This document shows positions 34,864-42,822 of a stretch of DNA of 55,354 nucleotides, one piece after another. The stretch's first letter is position 1. Each line of letters opens with the position of its first letter. The translations under genes and the position numbers were made by a program. This stretch comes from Clostridia bacterium (GTDB lineage Bacteria; Bacillota; Clostridia; Christensenellales; Borkfalkiaceae): contig CAAGME010000023.1 of the NCBI GenBank assembly GCA_900770945.1, positions 1 to 55,354 of the forward strand, given 5' to 3'. Below the pieces are notes generated by a model. The model worked only from the letters and a program-made list of their open reading frames with translations, searched no databases and had not been told where the DNA came from.

Positions 34864-34901
34864 CGGCTATGTACGTCGGCGCATATAACGCTTTTTAGCT
34901 T

Positions 34902-34946
34902 AAAAAAACTCGTCCATGAGCCGATAATCGACTTATAGACGAGTTT
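34902..34946 (-). terminator. Terminator of lysyl-tRNA synthetase
   Basis: The stem AACTCGTC/GACGAGTT is followed by T7 on the minus strand. The apex is GAGCCGATAATCGACTT (34918-34934), the recurring palindrome. Confidence 0.85.
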
Positions 34947-35027
34947 TTTGTGAGTTATTATTACGTATCGACCAGAGCAATCCGCTTTCCGATACTTTTA
35001 ACTGATATTATTTTTTTCGAGGTTGAC

Positions 35028-37058
35028 TTACTTTATCGGCGTGCCTTCGGGGACGATATCGTCAACGAAGATTAGCTGACAGCCGCAAGCCGTGTTGGTG
35101 GCGGCGATAAGCATACCGTTGCTCGTAACGCCCGTAAAGCGCGCGGGCTTTAAGTTTGCGATGACGATGATTTTTCTGCCGATAAGTTCTTCCGGGGTGT
35201 AGTCGTGCTTTATCGAGGAAACGATAACCCTTTCGCCTAACCCGTCGAAGAGCGTGAGCTTATAACAGTTAGCCGATTTGCGGATTTCCTGGCACTTCAA
35301 AATTTTGCAGACGCGCATATCGACTTTGAAGAATTCGTCCACGTCGATTTCGGCTTTGACGGGCTGAACGGGGTCGGGTTCGCCGTAAACTTTTTGTTTT
35401 TTGACTTCAACCTCTTTAGGCGCGTTTTCTTCTTTAGCGGCTTTCTTTTCCTCTTCCGTTTCGGGGTAAGAAAAATCGAGAAGCGGCAAGTATTTTGCGG
35501 GTTCTATCGCATAAAGGAAAAGATACAACCTCGGTCCCTTTTCTTTGCCTATCAAAAGCTCGTAAACGTTTTTGAAAAATTTGCCCTGGAAAGCTTTGCC
35601 CGCCTTATCGCCCGATTCTAAGCTTCTTATTCTCAAAGGAATGGCGTAAAGCTCGGTCTGCAATTCGTCGAGAGTGTAGCCGCCGCGCTCAATGTAGCCG
35701 TATAGCTCGGTTATCTCTGCTTTTTCCGTTTCGTCGAGCGTCGAATAATATTCGAAGTTACGATACTTGCCGAGCTTGTTTACATTTTCGGGCGAGCATT
35801 TTTCGAGCCAAAATTTAGCGCGTTCGAGCCTGTCGGCAAAGTCGGCTTTTTTGTACGGCGTGCCTATTTTTTCAAAGACTACTTCGAGCATGTTTTCGTT
35901 GAAGTCCACGACCGAGCCGAGCTGAACGATAAGCCCCATCGGCACGGTTTTTACCTCTCTGCCTTCTATTTCGCAAAGCTCCATTATCTCCTTGGTAAGC
36001 TCGTTCGCAGTGCCGTTTCTTACTTCGGTGAGCATTTTGTCAAATTCGAAGTATTGTCTTAAAATGCCGTCGTCAAGGCAGAAGTTGAAAGCCTTTAACG
36101 GTTCGTTGCGCGCGTAAAGCCACAACAAAACTTCAGGTTCGTAAAGCCTCAAAAGCGTTTCGGGCGTTAAGTTCAAGCCCGTAGAGCCGGACATTTTGCC
36201 CGCTTGCGCGTCGGACGTCGAAATGCCGATAAACTCATAACCTTGGAACATAGGCGGTTCGTAACCGAAAATTTTGCGGGAAACGTCCTTTGCGGTGTCG
36301 TACGAGCCGTCCTTTGCCGCGTGGTCCTTTCCGCCCGGTTCAAAATCTACGCCCTCGTACATCCACCTCATGGGCCAGTCTACCTTCCAGGCAAGCTTGC
36401 AGTTATAGTCGGTTTTGAAGTCGAATTTTCCTTTGTGTCCGCAAGCGCAAACGTACTCGCAAGTCATAGTTTCTTCGTCAAAAGATACGATTTTAGTCGT
36501 ATCTCTGCCGCAATCGGGGCAGTAAATGCTGACGGGGAAGTAAGCTTCGCGTTCGCCCTCTTTGGCGTCCTGCGTGCGGTGAGAGTCTAAAACGTCGAAT
36601 ATCTCCTTGCGTTTTTTTAGGGATAAAAGCACGTAATCGCGATATTTTCCGCTTCTGTACATTTCCGCCTGATGGCGATAATCCATGTCGATTCCGAACT
36701 TGACGATAGAACGCTCGAATTCCTTTTCAAAATATTCGGCGTAAGTCTTTTCCTCGCCGCCGAAAGGGTTGATTACGTCAACGTACGGGCAGCCTATATA
36801 CTTTTCCATATCGGGATTGACTTTCGCAACGTTGGCGGGAACCTTGCGCATACGGTCAAACTCGTCCCACGAGAACAAAAGCCGTGCTTTTTTGCCGAGC
36901 TTTCTGAGCGATTTTACTACGAAGTAGCTTGTCGCGATGTCGCGGAAGTTGCCTATATGAATACTGCCGGACGGGCTTATGCCCGCGGCGCAAACGTATT
37001 CTTCTTTGTTCGGGTTTCTTTCAATAAGTTGTCTTGCGATTTTCTCTGCCCAATGCAT
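35028..37058 (-). CDS. lysS: Class I lysyl-tRNA synthetase fused to a C-terminal Trbp111-type tRNA-binding domain
   Basis: This 676-aa protein starts at ATG 37058 behind AAAAGG. The class I Rossmann core has the HIGH-type motif GSIHIGN (31-37) and the KMSKS-type motif KMSGS (288-292). A Cys4 zinc module (C180, C183, C204/C206 region) is inserted in the core and an alpha-helical anticodon domain follows (about 340-525). After a Lys/Glu-rich linker (about 530-570), residues 575-676 form an OB-fold tRNA-binding domain (VDMRVCKILKCQEI, IVIANLKPARFTGVTSNGMLI) of the kind found on bacterial MetRS C-termini or as free Trbp111. It charges tRNA-Lys; the added OB fold should raise tRNA affinity. Class I LysRS is archaeal-type and scattered in bacteria. 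The fusion is unusual to my knowledge. It stands alone, with its own promoter and terminator. Confidence 0.88.
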   Translation of the reverse strand: MHWAEKIARQLIERNPNKEEYVCAAGISPSGSIHIGNFRDIATSYFVVKSLRKLGKKARLLFSWDEFDRMRKVPANVAKVNPDMEKYIGCPYVDVINPFGGEEKTYAEYFEKEFERSIVKFGIDMDYRHQAEMYRSGKYRDYVLLSLKKRKEIFDVLDSHRTQDAKEGEREAYFPVSIYCPDCGRDTTKIVSFDEETMTCEYVCACGHKGKFDFKTDYNCKLAWKVDWPMRWMYEGVDFEPGGKDHAAKDGSYDTAKDVSRKIFGYEPPMFQGYEFIGISTSDAQAGKMSGSTGLNLTPETLLRLYEPEVLLWLYARNEPLKAFNFCLDDGILRQYFEFDKMLTEVRNGTANELTKEIMELCEIEGREVKTVPMGLIVQLGSVVDFNENMLEVVFEKIGTPYKKADFADRLERAKFWLEKCSPENVNKLGKYRNFEYYSTLDETEKAEITELYGYIERGGYTLDELQTELYAIPLRIRSLESGDKAGKAFQGKFFKNVYELLIGKEKGPRLYLFLYAIEPAKYLPLLDFSYPETEEEKKAAKEENAPKEVEVKKQKVYGEPDPVQPVKAEIDVDEFFKVDMRVCKILKCQEIRKSANCYKLTLFDGLGERVIVSSIKHDYTPEELIGRKIIVIANLKPARFTGVTSNGMLIAATNTACGCQLIFVDDIVPEGTPIK

Positions 37059-37112
37059 TGTTTTTTACCTTTTTAGTTGAATTTTGTGTGTTTTTTGTAA
37101 ATTCTATATAAA

Positions 37113-37141
37113 AGAATACTACTAACTTGATTTTTTGTCAA
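37113..37141 (-). promoter_or_regulatory. Sigma-A promoter of lysyl-tRNA synthetase
   Basis: The minus strand reads TTGACA (37136-37141), 17 bp, TATTCT (37113-37118). No T-box leader is present in the short 5' region. Confidence 0.7.
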
Positions 37142-37185
37142 CCTTATTGCTTTAATTAGCGGGTTTTCCTTTCTTTTTGGCAAAA

Positions 37186-37722
37186 TCAAACGCTTTTGCC
37201 GAGGTTATAAGCTTCTTCTACATAGCGAGAAGAGAGAACGTCACCGCCGTTTTCAAGCCCGCCGCCGCGCAAAACGCAACCGAGGCTTACGCCGTCGAAG
37301 CAGTCTATAAAGCCCTGAATATCCTTGACCGCTCCGTCGAATGCGGAATCGCTGTCCTCCGCGGCGGAAGCTAAAAGACAAATCTTTTTGAAGTTATTGT
37401 CGCGCGTGTAGAGCGGATTGAGCCTGTCGAGCAAGGTTTTTAATTGTCCCGAAACGGCGTAATAGTATATCGGCGTTGCAAAAACAAGCACGTCGGCGTT
37501 TTGGAACTTGTCGTACAGCGAATTCATGGAATCGCTTAAAACGCACTTTTTCGTTTTCTGGCAAGACATGCAACCTATGCAGAATTTGAGATTCAAATCC
37601 TTTATCGCAATGAGTTCAACCTCGTTGCCGGCTTCCCTCGCGCCCTCCGCAAACTTTTCCGCAAGCAAACGGCTGTTGGACTTAACCCTGAGCGAAGAAG
37701 ATACTATCAAAACTTTTTTCAT
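37186..37722 (-). CDS. Flavodoxin-fold NAD(P)H-dependent FMN reductase / iron-sulfur flavoprotein-like
   Basis: This 178-aa protein starts at ATG 37722 behind GAGGTG. FMN_red fold: VSSSLRVKSNSRLLA at the N-terminus (FMN phosphate loop), ATPIYYYAVSGQLKTLLDR in the middle. It carries a compact Cys motif FCIGCMSCQKTKKC (about 48-61), as in Isf-type iron-sulfur flavoproteins that pass electrons from ferredoxin or FMN to acceptors. The context, beside an [FeFe]-hydrogenase gene 84 bp upstream on the same strand, fits redox work in the cytoplasm. Acceptor unknown. Confidence 0.8.
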   Translation of the reverse strand: MKKVLIVSSSLRVKSNSRLLAEKFAEGAREAGNEVELIAIKDLNLKFCIGCMSCQKTKKCVLSDSMNSLYDKFQNADVLVFATPIYYYAVSGQLKTLLDRLNPLYTRDNNFKKICLLASAAEDSDSAFDGAVKDIQGFIDCFDGVSLGCVLRGGGLENGGDVLSSRYVEEAYNLGKSV

Positions 37723-37806
37723 ATCGCACCTCTATATTTTTGAGTAATTCCTTGTTTTTTAGAAAATACTTCCCGAGCGAAAACTGCCCGGGAAAAATAG
37801 TTTTGT

Positions 37807-39237
37807 TTATTGCGGTTTTTTGAGAACGGAAACGGCGTCCGAAATAGTCTTTTCGTAAGCCTCTCTTCCGTACTTATCGACTTCGGCTTTGTTCTTTTCG
37901 CCGTGCGTTAAGCAGCCCGCGCCGCCTATGCACCCGCCGATACAAGCCATACCTTCGATAAAGTTGGCGTCGAGCATGTTCTTGGTCTTTTTAAAGAGAG
38001 CTATTTTGCAAGCTTCTATGCCGTCGCAAGCGCAAGGCTTAACGTCAAAGTCTATGTTCTGTTCCTTTAACCCCTCTTTTACGGCGTCCGAAAGACCGCC
38101 GCAACGAGCGAAGATTCTGCCGAAGTAGGACGCGTTGTCCAAAACGTCCTCGCCGAGAGTCGTGATGTCAAGGTCCTTGCTGTCGAAAAGGGCTTGCAAT
38201 TCTTCAAAAGTCATAGCCGCGTCTACGTAAGGCTTTACCGATTCGAGTTGAACTTCCATCTTCTTAGCCGTGCAGGGTCCTATGAAAACGACTTTGCAAG
38301 GCGATTCGTTTTCCTTAATGTACTTGGAAATAGCCGTCATCGGCGACGGGTTATGCGAAACGAAAGGAACAAGTTGCGGGAAAGTTTTCTTGATATAATC
38401 GACGAAAGCGGGGCAGCACGAACTCGTTAAAAAGCCTTTTTCGGCAAGCTCTCTGCTCTCGGCTTGCGCAACCAAATCCGCGCCGAGTGCGGCTTCTATA
38501 ACTGTGTGGAAGCCGAGTTCTTTAAGCCCTTTGATGACCTGACCGAGCTTTGCGTAAGTGAACTGGCTGGAAATAGAGGGCGCAACGACAGCAAAGCATT
38601 TATACTTAGTGTTGTTTTCGCTTCCCTTTAAAATGTCGATAACGTCGAGAATAAAAGACTTGTCGGTGATTGCGCCGAACGGGCATTGATAAACGCACGC
38701 CCCGCACGAAATGCACTTGTCGTTGTTTATCTTAGCCTGCTTTTCGTCGCCCATAGAAATGGCTTTTACCTTGCAAGCCGTTTCGCACGGGCGTTTGTAC
38801 GAATAAATGGCGTTGTAGGGGCAAACCTTTGCGCACGCGCCGCATTCCTTGCACTTCGTCTTGTCTATATGCGCAACGTGGTTTTCGTCGAACGAGATAG
38901 CCCCGAAGCGGCAAGCGTCTTCGCAACGGTGCGCTAAGCAGCCGCGGCAGGCGTTGGTCACTTCGTAACCGCCCATCGGGCATTCGTCGCAAGCGATATC
39001 GATAACTTCGATAACGTTGGGGTTGGTTTTGTCGCCGCCCATAGCTATTTTTACCCTTTCGGCAAGAATAGCCCTCTCTTTATAAACGCAGCAACGCATG
39101 GTAGGCACTTTGCCGGGAACTATGATTTTAGGGATATCTATCGCCTTTTCGGCAAGTTCTCCCGCCCAAGCCGCTCTTGCGACTTCCCTGAGTACCTTGT
39201 ACTTTAAGTATTGAACTTTTGTGTCGAATTTTTTCAT
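37807..39237 (-). CDS. [FeFe]-hydrogenase, monomeric ferredoxin-type (group B-like)
   Basis: This 476-aa protein has an N-terminal Cys-rich region (RCCVYKERA; CDECPMGGYEVTNACRGC) and two or more 4Fe-4S ferredoxin motifs (CKECGACAKVCPYNA; CISCGACVYQCPFGA). The H-cluster domain has L1 TSSCCPAF, L2 GPCTAKKMEV and L3 MACIGGCIGGAGC. All expected H-cluster cysteines are present. It makes or oxidises H2 with ferredoxin. Maturases HydE, HydF and HydG are not in the window. It is the last gene of the redox cluster, separated from the phosphatase gene by the repeat cluster 39279-39713, so co-transcription is uncertain. Confidence 0.9.
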   Translation of the reverse strand: MKKFDTKVQYLKYKVLREVARAAWAGELAEKAIDIPKIIVPGKVPTMRCCVYKERAILAERVKIAMGGDKTNPNVIEVIDIACDECPMGGYEVTNACRGCLAHRCEDACRFGAISFDENHVAHIDKTKCKECGACAKVCPYNAIYSYKRPCETACKVKAISMGDEKQAKINNDKCISCGACVYQCPFGAITDKSFILDVIDILKGSENNTKYKCFAVVAPSISSQFTYAKLGQVIKGLKELGFHTVIEAALGADLVAQAESRELAEKGFLTSSCCPAFVDYIKKTFPQLVPFVSHNPSPMTAISKYIKENESPCKVVFIGPCTAKKMEVQLESVKPYVDAAMTFEELQALFDSKDLDITTLGEDVLDNASYFGRIFARCGGLSDAVKEGLKEQNIDFDVKPCACDGIEACKIALFKKTKNMLDANFIEGMACIGGCIGGAGCLTHGEKNKAEVDKYGREAYEKTISDAVSVLKKPQ

Positions 39238-39278
39238 AATTTTATATGTTTCTCCGTAGAGTTAATTGCAAATTGAAT

Positions 39279-39402
39279 TATGCGCTACTACGTGCGCTCG
39301 ATATTTGCTCTTTCAAAGCAATCGATATGCCGCAAAGCGGCTCGATATTTGCCACAAGCGGCAATCGATATTCGCACATAAAGTGCGAGCGAAAGCGGAT
39401 TT
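39279..39402 (+). repeat. Multi-hairpin array R (copy 3)
   Basis: Same order of constant linkers (TCGATATTTGC, GCAATCGATAT) and variable paired stems as at 14832. Here the stems are GC/GC with loop TCTTTCAAA, GCCGC/GCGGC, GCC/GGC and CGCAC/GTGCG. It lies between the phosphatase and hydrogenase genes. Confidence 0.75.
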
Positions 39403-39455
39403 TAAATAATGTATTAAAGCTACGCCGACTTGTCAGTCCGCTATTCTTGTCAGCC

Positions 39456-39584
39456 TTTTTAAGCTTCAGAGTGGTGCAGTTTGGCACAGCTGGTGACGGC
39501 GACCGACAGGCGCGTACTATACCGTACGTAACTGAGGGCAAAGGCACACGCTGACAACTTGTCGGTTTTTTATTCTTGTCAGCC
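39456..39584 (+). repeat. GTAC-core element C1 (upstream tandem copy)
   Basis: The first ~85 nt are almost identical to C2, including TTTTTAAGCTTCAGAGTGG and the apex AGGCGCGTAC-TATACC-GTACGTAAC. The right half diverges and lacks the pairing AAGCTTAAAAA arm. The upstream flank CTTGTCAGCC is repeated before C2. Confidence 0.7.
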
Positions 39585-39713
39585 TTTTTAAGCTTCAGAG
39601 TGGTGCAGTTTGGCACAGCTGGTGACGGCGACCGACAGGCGCGTACTCTAACGTACGTAACTGAGGGCGCCGGCGCACGCAGTGACAAAATGCGCCGCTA
39701 TCAAGCTTAAAAA
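39585..39713 (+). repeat. GTAC-core element C2, overlapping the phosphatase stop codon
   Basis: Arms TTTTTAAGCTT (39585-39595) and AAGCTTAAAAA (39703-39713) are a perfect 11-bp pair. The right arm includes the last codons and TAA of the SpoIIE-type gene. Inner arms AGAGTGGTGCA/TGCGCCGCTAT pair with G-U wobbles on the plus strand. It is 129 bp, the same length as A2. Confidence 0.75.
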
Positions 39714-40879
39714 TAGATTACCTTTATGCGCTTCCCCATTAACTTTAGACATTTTGACAGCTCGTCAACGAGGTTCATCTTGATGTTGAAGTTTATGGGG
39801 AGGTCGGGGTTTTGGTGAGCGGGGTTGACAGCTCTGCCGACAAAAAAGTTAATGTCGGTGGCTTCCTCGAAAAGCATGCGGCAAATGAGAGACGCGCCGT
39901 CCCTGCCGAAGCCCCATTTTTCGTAAAGGGAATTGTCTTTTAAGGCGTCACGGGCGTACTCTAAAACCTTGTTTATGGTTATAACGCCCTCTGTGACGAG
40001 GTCAACGCCTTCGATTTCTGCAGTCGGCGGAACGTCGGAAGCGAAAAACGAAAGGCTTGCTTTTATGGGCTTATTGAGATATTTTGCTACGATTGACGAA
40101 GTAGTACCGCCGCAGACGATGTGTTTACCTTGCTTTGAAAAGAAAAGCGACATCATGCGGTCGGCGTCGTCACGCTTGGCGGGCGGACCGAACAAAAGAT
40201 TCATCGGAACGCGCTTTCTTACTTTTATAACGCAAGCGGTGGTATCGTCGCCCGGCTTGTAGCCATAAAGCTTGTTGCATTCGTCGACGAGGATTGTGGA
40301 AAGGGTTTTTGCGGTGTAGCCTACCCCGGCAAGACCTTCCATAAAAGAGATTATCTCGTCGCGCTTCCAGCCGAAGTTAAACGACAAGCCTATGCCGGCG
40401 TGCGGGCAACCGTCGCTCATTGCGACGAAGATGTCGTTTTCGAAAAGCTTAACGGAAGAGCGCAGTATCTTTTTGCCGCCGATATTCATTTCGGTTACGG
40501 GGTAATCGTAATTTTTGCCGTCGCGCAAGATGATTACGCGCGGATTGTCATACTGAATAATATCGGCTTCTTCGTTGTTTTTGACGTGGATTATCGTAAA
40601 AGTGGAATACGCCACGCCGCGCACCGAGCAGATAGGCAAGGTTGCGGCTATCGTTTCGACGCAGTCCTCGACGGAAAGCCCCTCCGCCATCATGGTTGAA
40701 ATGATTTTTGAAGTGAGAGTGGAAAGAATACTCGCCTTAACGCCGCTGCCGAGTCCGTCGGCAAGCACTATTACGGAAGAATCTTCACCGCTTTCCACAA
40801 CGTCAACGTGGTCGCCGCATAGCTGTTCGCCTATATGGTTTACGCTTTTATAGCCTATCTCCACGCATAAATCATTCAT
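39707..40879 (-). CDS. SpoIIE-type PP2C serine/threonine phosphatase, hydrogenase-linked
   Basis: This 390-aa protein has a PP2C-like SpoIIE fold: ADGLGSGVKA (metal-binding Asp), MSDGCPHAG and GDDTTACVIKV, all conserved (about 1-225). The C-terminal part (about 230-390) has FFSKQGKHIVCGGTTSSIVAKYL and is of a type found with hydrogenase-linked phosphatases. It overlaps the sensory hydrogenase gene by 8 nt, so the two are translated together and probably act together: redox or H2 state read by the hydrogenase-like sensor passed to protein dephosphorylation. Target unknown. Its stop codon is inside palindrome 39585-39713. Confidence 0.85.
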   Translation of the reverse strand: MNDLCVEIGYKSVNHIGEQLCGDHVDVVESGEDSSVIVLADGLGSGVKASILSTLTSKIISTMMAEGLSVEDCVETIAATLPICSVRGVAYSTFTIIHVKNNEEADIIQYDNPRVIILRDGKNYDYPVTEMNIGGKKILRSSVKLFENDIFVAMSDGCPHAGIGLSFNFGWKRDEIISFMEGLAGVGYTAKTLSTILVDECNKLYGYKPGDDTTACVIKVRKRVPMNLLFGPPAKRDDADRMMSLFFSKQGKHIVCGGTTSSIVAKYLNKPIKASLSFFASDVPPTAEIEGVDLVTEGVITINKVLEYARDALKDNSLYEKWGFGRDGASLICRMLFEEATDINFFVGRAVNPAHQNPDLPINFNIKMNLVDELSKCLKLMGKRIKVIYF

Positions 40880-42551
40880 TGGTTATCGACTCCTTAAGCT
40901 TGGTCAAAGCGATTTTCGTTTCGGCTGCCGTTTCGCCTAAGAGCGAAGCTATCTCCTGAACGATACGCATTTGCTTATCGACGACTTTGTCGGCGACTTC
41001 GACCGTCTGGCGGGAAATGCTTTCCTTTTTCTCGCGCTCGTTTTCCTCGTCCGTTATGTCGCGCATAATGCAGATAAGGAGCTGGTACGCGTCGTCGTAA
41101 ACGACGGTCTGTTCGACGTATTTTTTATATTCCGCAAGGTACGTTCTCTGATTTCTAACGCTTCTTTTCGTTTCAAGCACTTTAAGGAATATGCCCGGGT
41201 CTAAAATCCTGACGACCTGGTCGCCTAAAACGTCGGATACGGAGCGGATATTCATTATCTTTCTTGCGGCAACGTTAATCTGCTGAACTTCAAGCTTGTC
41301 GTTCAAAACGATAAGCCCGTTCGGCGTGTTGTTGACAATGCAATCGGAAAAGCTTTCGGCTTTTTCCTTTAAGTACGGCAAGCACATGGAGATTTCCGCT
41401 TTGCCGTGGTAAATGGCAATCGCCTTTTCGCGACATGTGTCGTACCCGCAAGAGCCGCAGTTAAGCTCGTCCTCGGGGCGCGTTTTGCCCATTTTTTTGA
41501 GAATTTCTTTTATTTCGGCTTCGCTCGGAACGCCGTTGCGAAGTTCTATGCGCGCAAAATGCTTCTTAACGTCGTAAGAATCCATTTCTTTGACTTCAAA
41601 ATCTTTCTTGCCCGCGTAAGAGGACACCGCCATATAGTCCTCTATCGGCGCGCGGTGATAATCTTCCATTACGGGTCCGCCCACACAGCTGCCGACGCAA
41701 GCGGACATTTCGATAAAGCAATTATGTACTTTGCCCTGTTCGATGTCTTTGAGCGCGGATATGCAGTTTTCCACGCCGTCTATCGCAAGATAGGTGTAAC
41801 CGTCGGAACAAGACGTATCCATAGTCTTTAAAATCCCGCCCGTCGTCGGGAAAAATCTTGCCCTCGAATTTTCCGTTTCGTCCAAAGTTTTTTCCAAAAC
41901 TATGTTTTCGGCTTTGAAAAGGTCGGTGAGTTCCTTAAAGGTAAGAACCGCGTCTACGTAACCGTCGTAAAAAGCCGCTTCGTCCTTTTTAGCTATACAC
42001 GGACCGATAAAGACAACCTTTGCGTCGGGAAAGCGAAGCTTGATGTCCTTTGCGTGTGCGAGCATCGGCGAAAGAACGTCCGCAAGACAGGCAAGCTCGG
42101 CGGGATAATATTTTTGTATAAGAAGGTTTATCGAGTGACAGCACGAGGATATTATTACGTCGCGCTTGTCCTCTTTTATCATTCTTTCGTATTCTTTTTT
42201 TACAATCGTTGCGCCGATTGCCGTTTCTTCTACGTCCTTAAACCCGAGAGATAAAAGAGCCTTTTTCATACTCTCTATCCCCACTCCCCGATAGTTTGCG
42301 ATAAACGACGGAGCAAGGCTGACGTACACGGGCGCGCCCGATTGAATTAAAACTTTCACTTTTTCCGCATCGCTTGAAATTTCTCTCGCGTTTTGCGGAC
42401 ATACGACGAAGCACTGTCCGCACAAAATACATTCGTTTCCTATAACGTGGGCTTGATTAGCCGAGAAACGAATAGATTTGACGGGACAGTGCCTTATGCA
42501 CTTATAGCAGTTTTTACAGTTCGATTTTTTGAGAGTAAGATAGTCTGCCAT
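40872..42551 (-). CDS. Sensory-type [FeFe]-hydrogenase with PAS domain (HydS / group C-like)
   Basis: This 559-aa protein starts at ATG 42551 behind AAAGGGG. Two 4Fe-4S motifs (CKNCYKCIRHCPVK; CILCGQCFVVCPQNA) are followed by an H-cluster domain (about 65-355) with altered loops SSCCHSI, GPCIAKKDEA and SACVGSCVGGP. The ligating cysteines are kept, but the catalytic-type TSCCP and MACPGGC surroundings are changed. Then comes an extra Fe-S motif CGSCGYDTC (about 370), a PAS domain (about 395-500; NTPNGLIVLNDKLEVQQIN) and a C-terminal coiled coil. Group C hydrogenases of this layout are regarded as H2 or redox sensors. It couples to the phosphatase that follows. Confidence 0.88.
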   Translation of the reverse strand: MADYLTLKKSNCKNCYKCIRHCPVKSIRFSANQAHVIGNECILCGQCFVVCPQNAREISSDAEKVKVLIQSGAPVYVSLAPSFIANYRGVGIESMKKALLSLGFKDVEETAIGATIVKKEYERMIKEDKRDVIISSCCHSINLLIQKYYPAELACLADVLSPMLAHAKDIKLRFPDAKVVFIGPCIAKKDEAAFYDGYVDAVLTFKELTDLFKAENIVLEKTLDETENSRARFFPTTGGILKTMDTSCSDGYTYLAIDGVENCISALKDIEQGKVHNCFIEMSACVGSCVGGPVMEDYHRAPIEDYMAVSSYAGKKDFEVKEMDSYDVKKHFARIELRNGVPSEAEIKEILKKMGKTRPEDELNCGSCGYDTCREKAIAIYHGKAEISMCLPYLKEKAESFSDCIVNNTPNGLIVLNDKLEVQQINVAARKIMNIRSVSDVLGDQVVRILDPGIFLKVLETKRSVRNQRTYLAEYKKYVEQTVVYDDAYQLLICIMRDITDEENEREKKESISRQTVEVADKVVDKQMRIVQEIASLLGETAAETKIALTKLKESITNE

Positions 42552-42553
42552 TC

Positions 42554-42820
42554 TTATTCCCCTTTATCTTTTTTTATTGCGGGCAAGATAACACCCGCCC
42601 AGAATTCGTTGAATCCTTCGGGCGTTATTCCCGTGTAAACGTCGTCGTTGACGCTTACCGTTACGCCGACTCGATTGCACTTACCGGCGCAAAAGCAGCC
42701 GGTAAGCACGATTTCGTCTTCTAAGCGTTCGTCTTTAACTTTTTGTTCGAGAAGCTCCACAAGGCGCGGCGCGCCTTTTAAGTGACAGGAACTCCCTACG
42801 CAAATCTGGACGATAAGCAT
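42554..42820 (-). CDS. NuoE/HymA-like [2Fe-2S] ferredoxin
   Basis: This 88-aa thioredoxin-like 2Fe-2S protein has Cys pairs CVGSSC (7-12) and CFCAGKC (about 42-48). It is 2 bp from both neighbours and homologous to the 80-aa protein before it. Such proteins carry electrons for NAD-linked hydrogenases. No partner flavoprotein subunit (HydB/NuoF-like) is encoded here, so it may feed the sensory hydrogenase. Confidence 0.82.
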   Translation of the reverse strand: MLIVQICVGSSCHLKGAPRLVELLEQKVKDERLEDEIVLTGCFCAGKCNRVGVTVSVNDDVYTGITPEGFNEFWAGVILPAIKKDKGE

Positions 42821-42822
42821 TT

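Noticed and set aside
37059..37180. T-box riboswitch before lysyl-tRNA synthetase
   Set aside because: A good promoter lies only ~55 bp from the start codon; the leader is too short and lacks T-box motifs.
39278..39688. A 136-codon open frame on the minus strand with two near-identical halves
   Set aside because: The repeated protein halves merely mirror the tandem elements C1 and C2. No family match and no ribosome site.
39456..39713. CRISPR-like tandem repeats
   Set aside because: Only two ~129-bp units that are themselves palindromic, with no short spacers and no cas genes nearby.
40872..42551. A second catalytic [FeFe]-hydrogenase
   Set aside because: Cluster cysteines are kept, but loop sequences differ from catalytic enzymes, and the PAS domain and overlap with a PP2C phosphatase indicate a sensory role.
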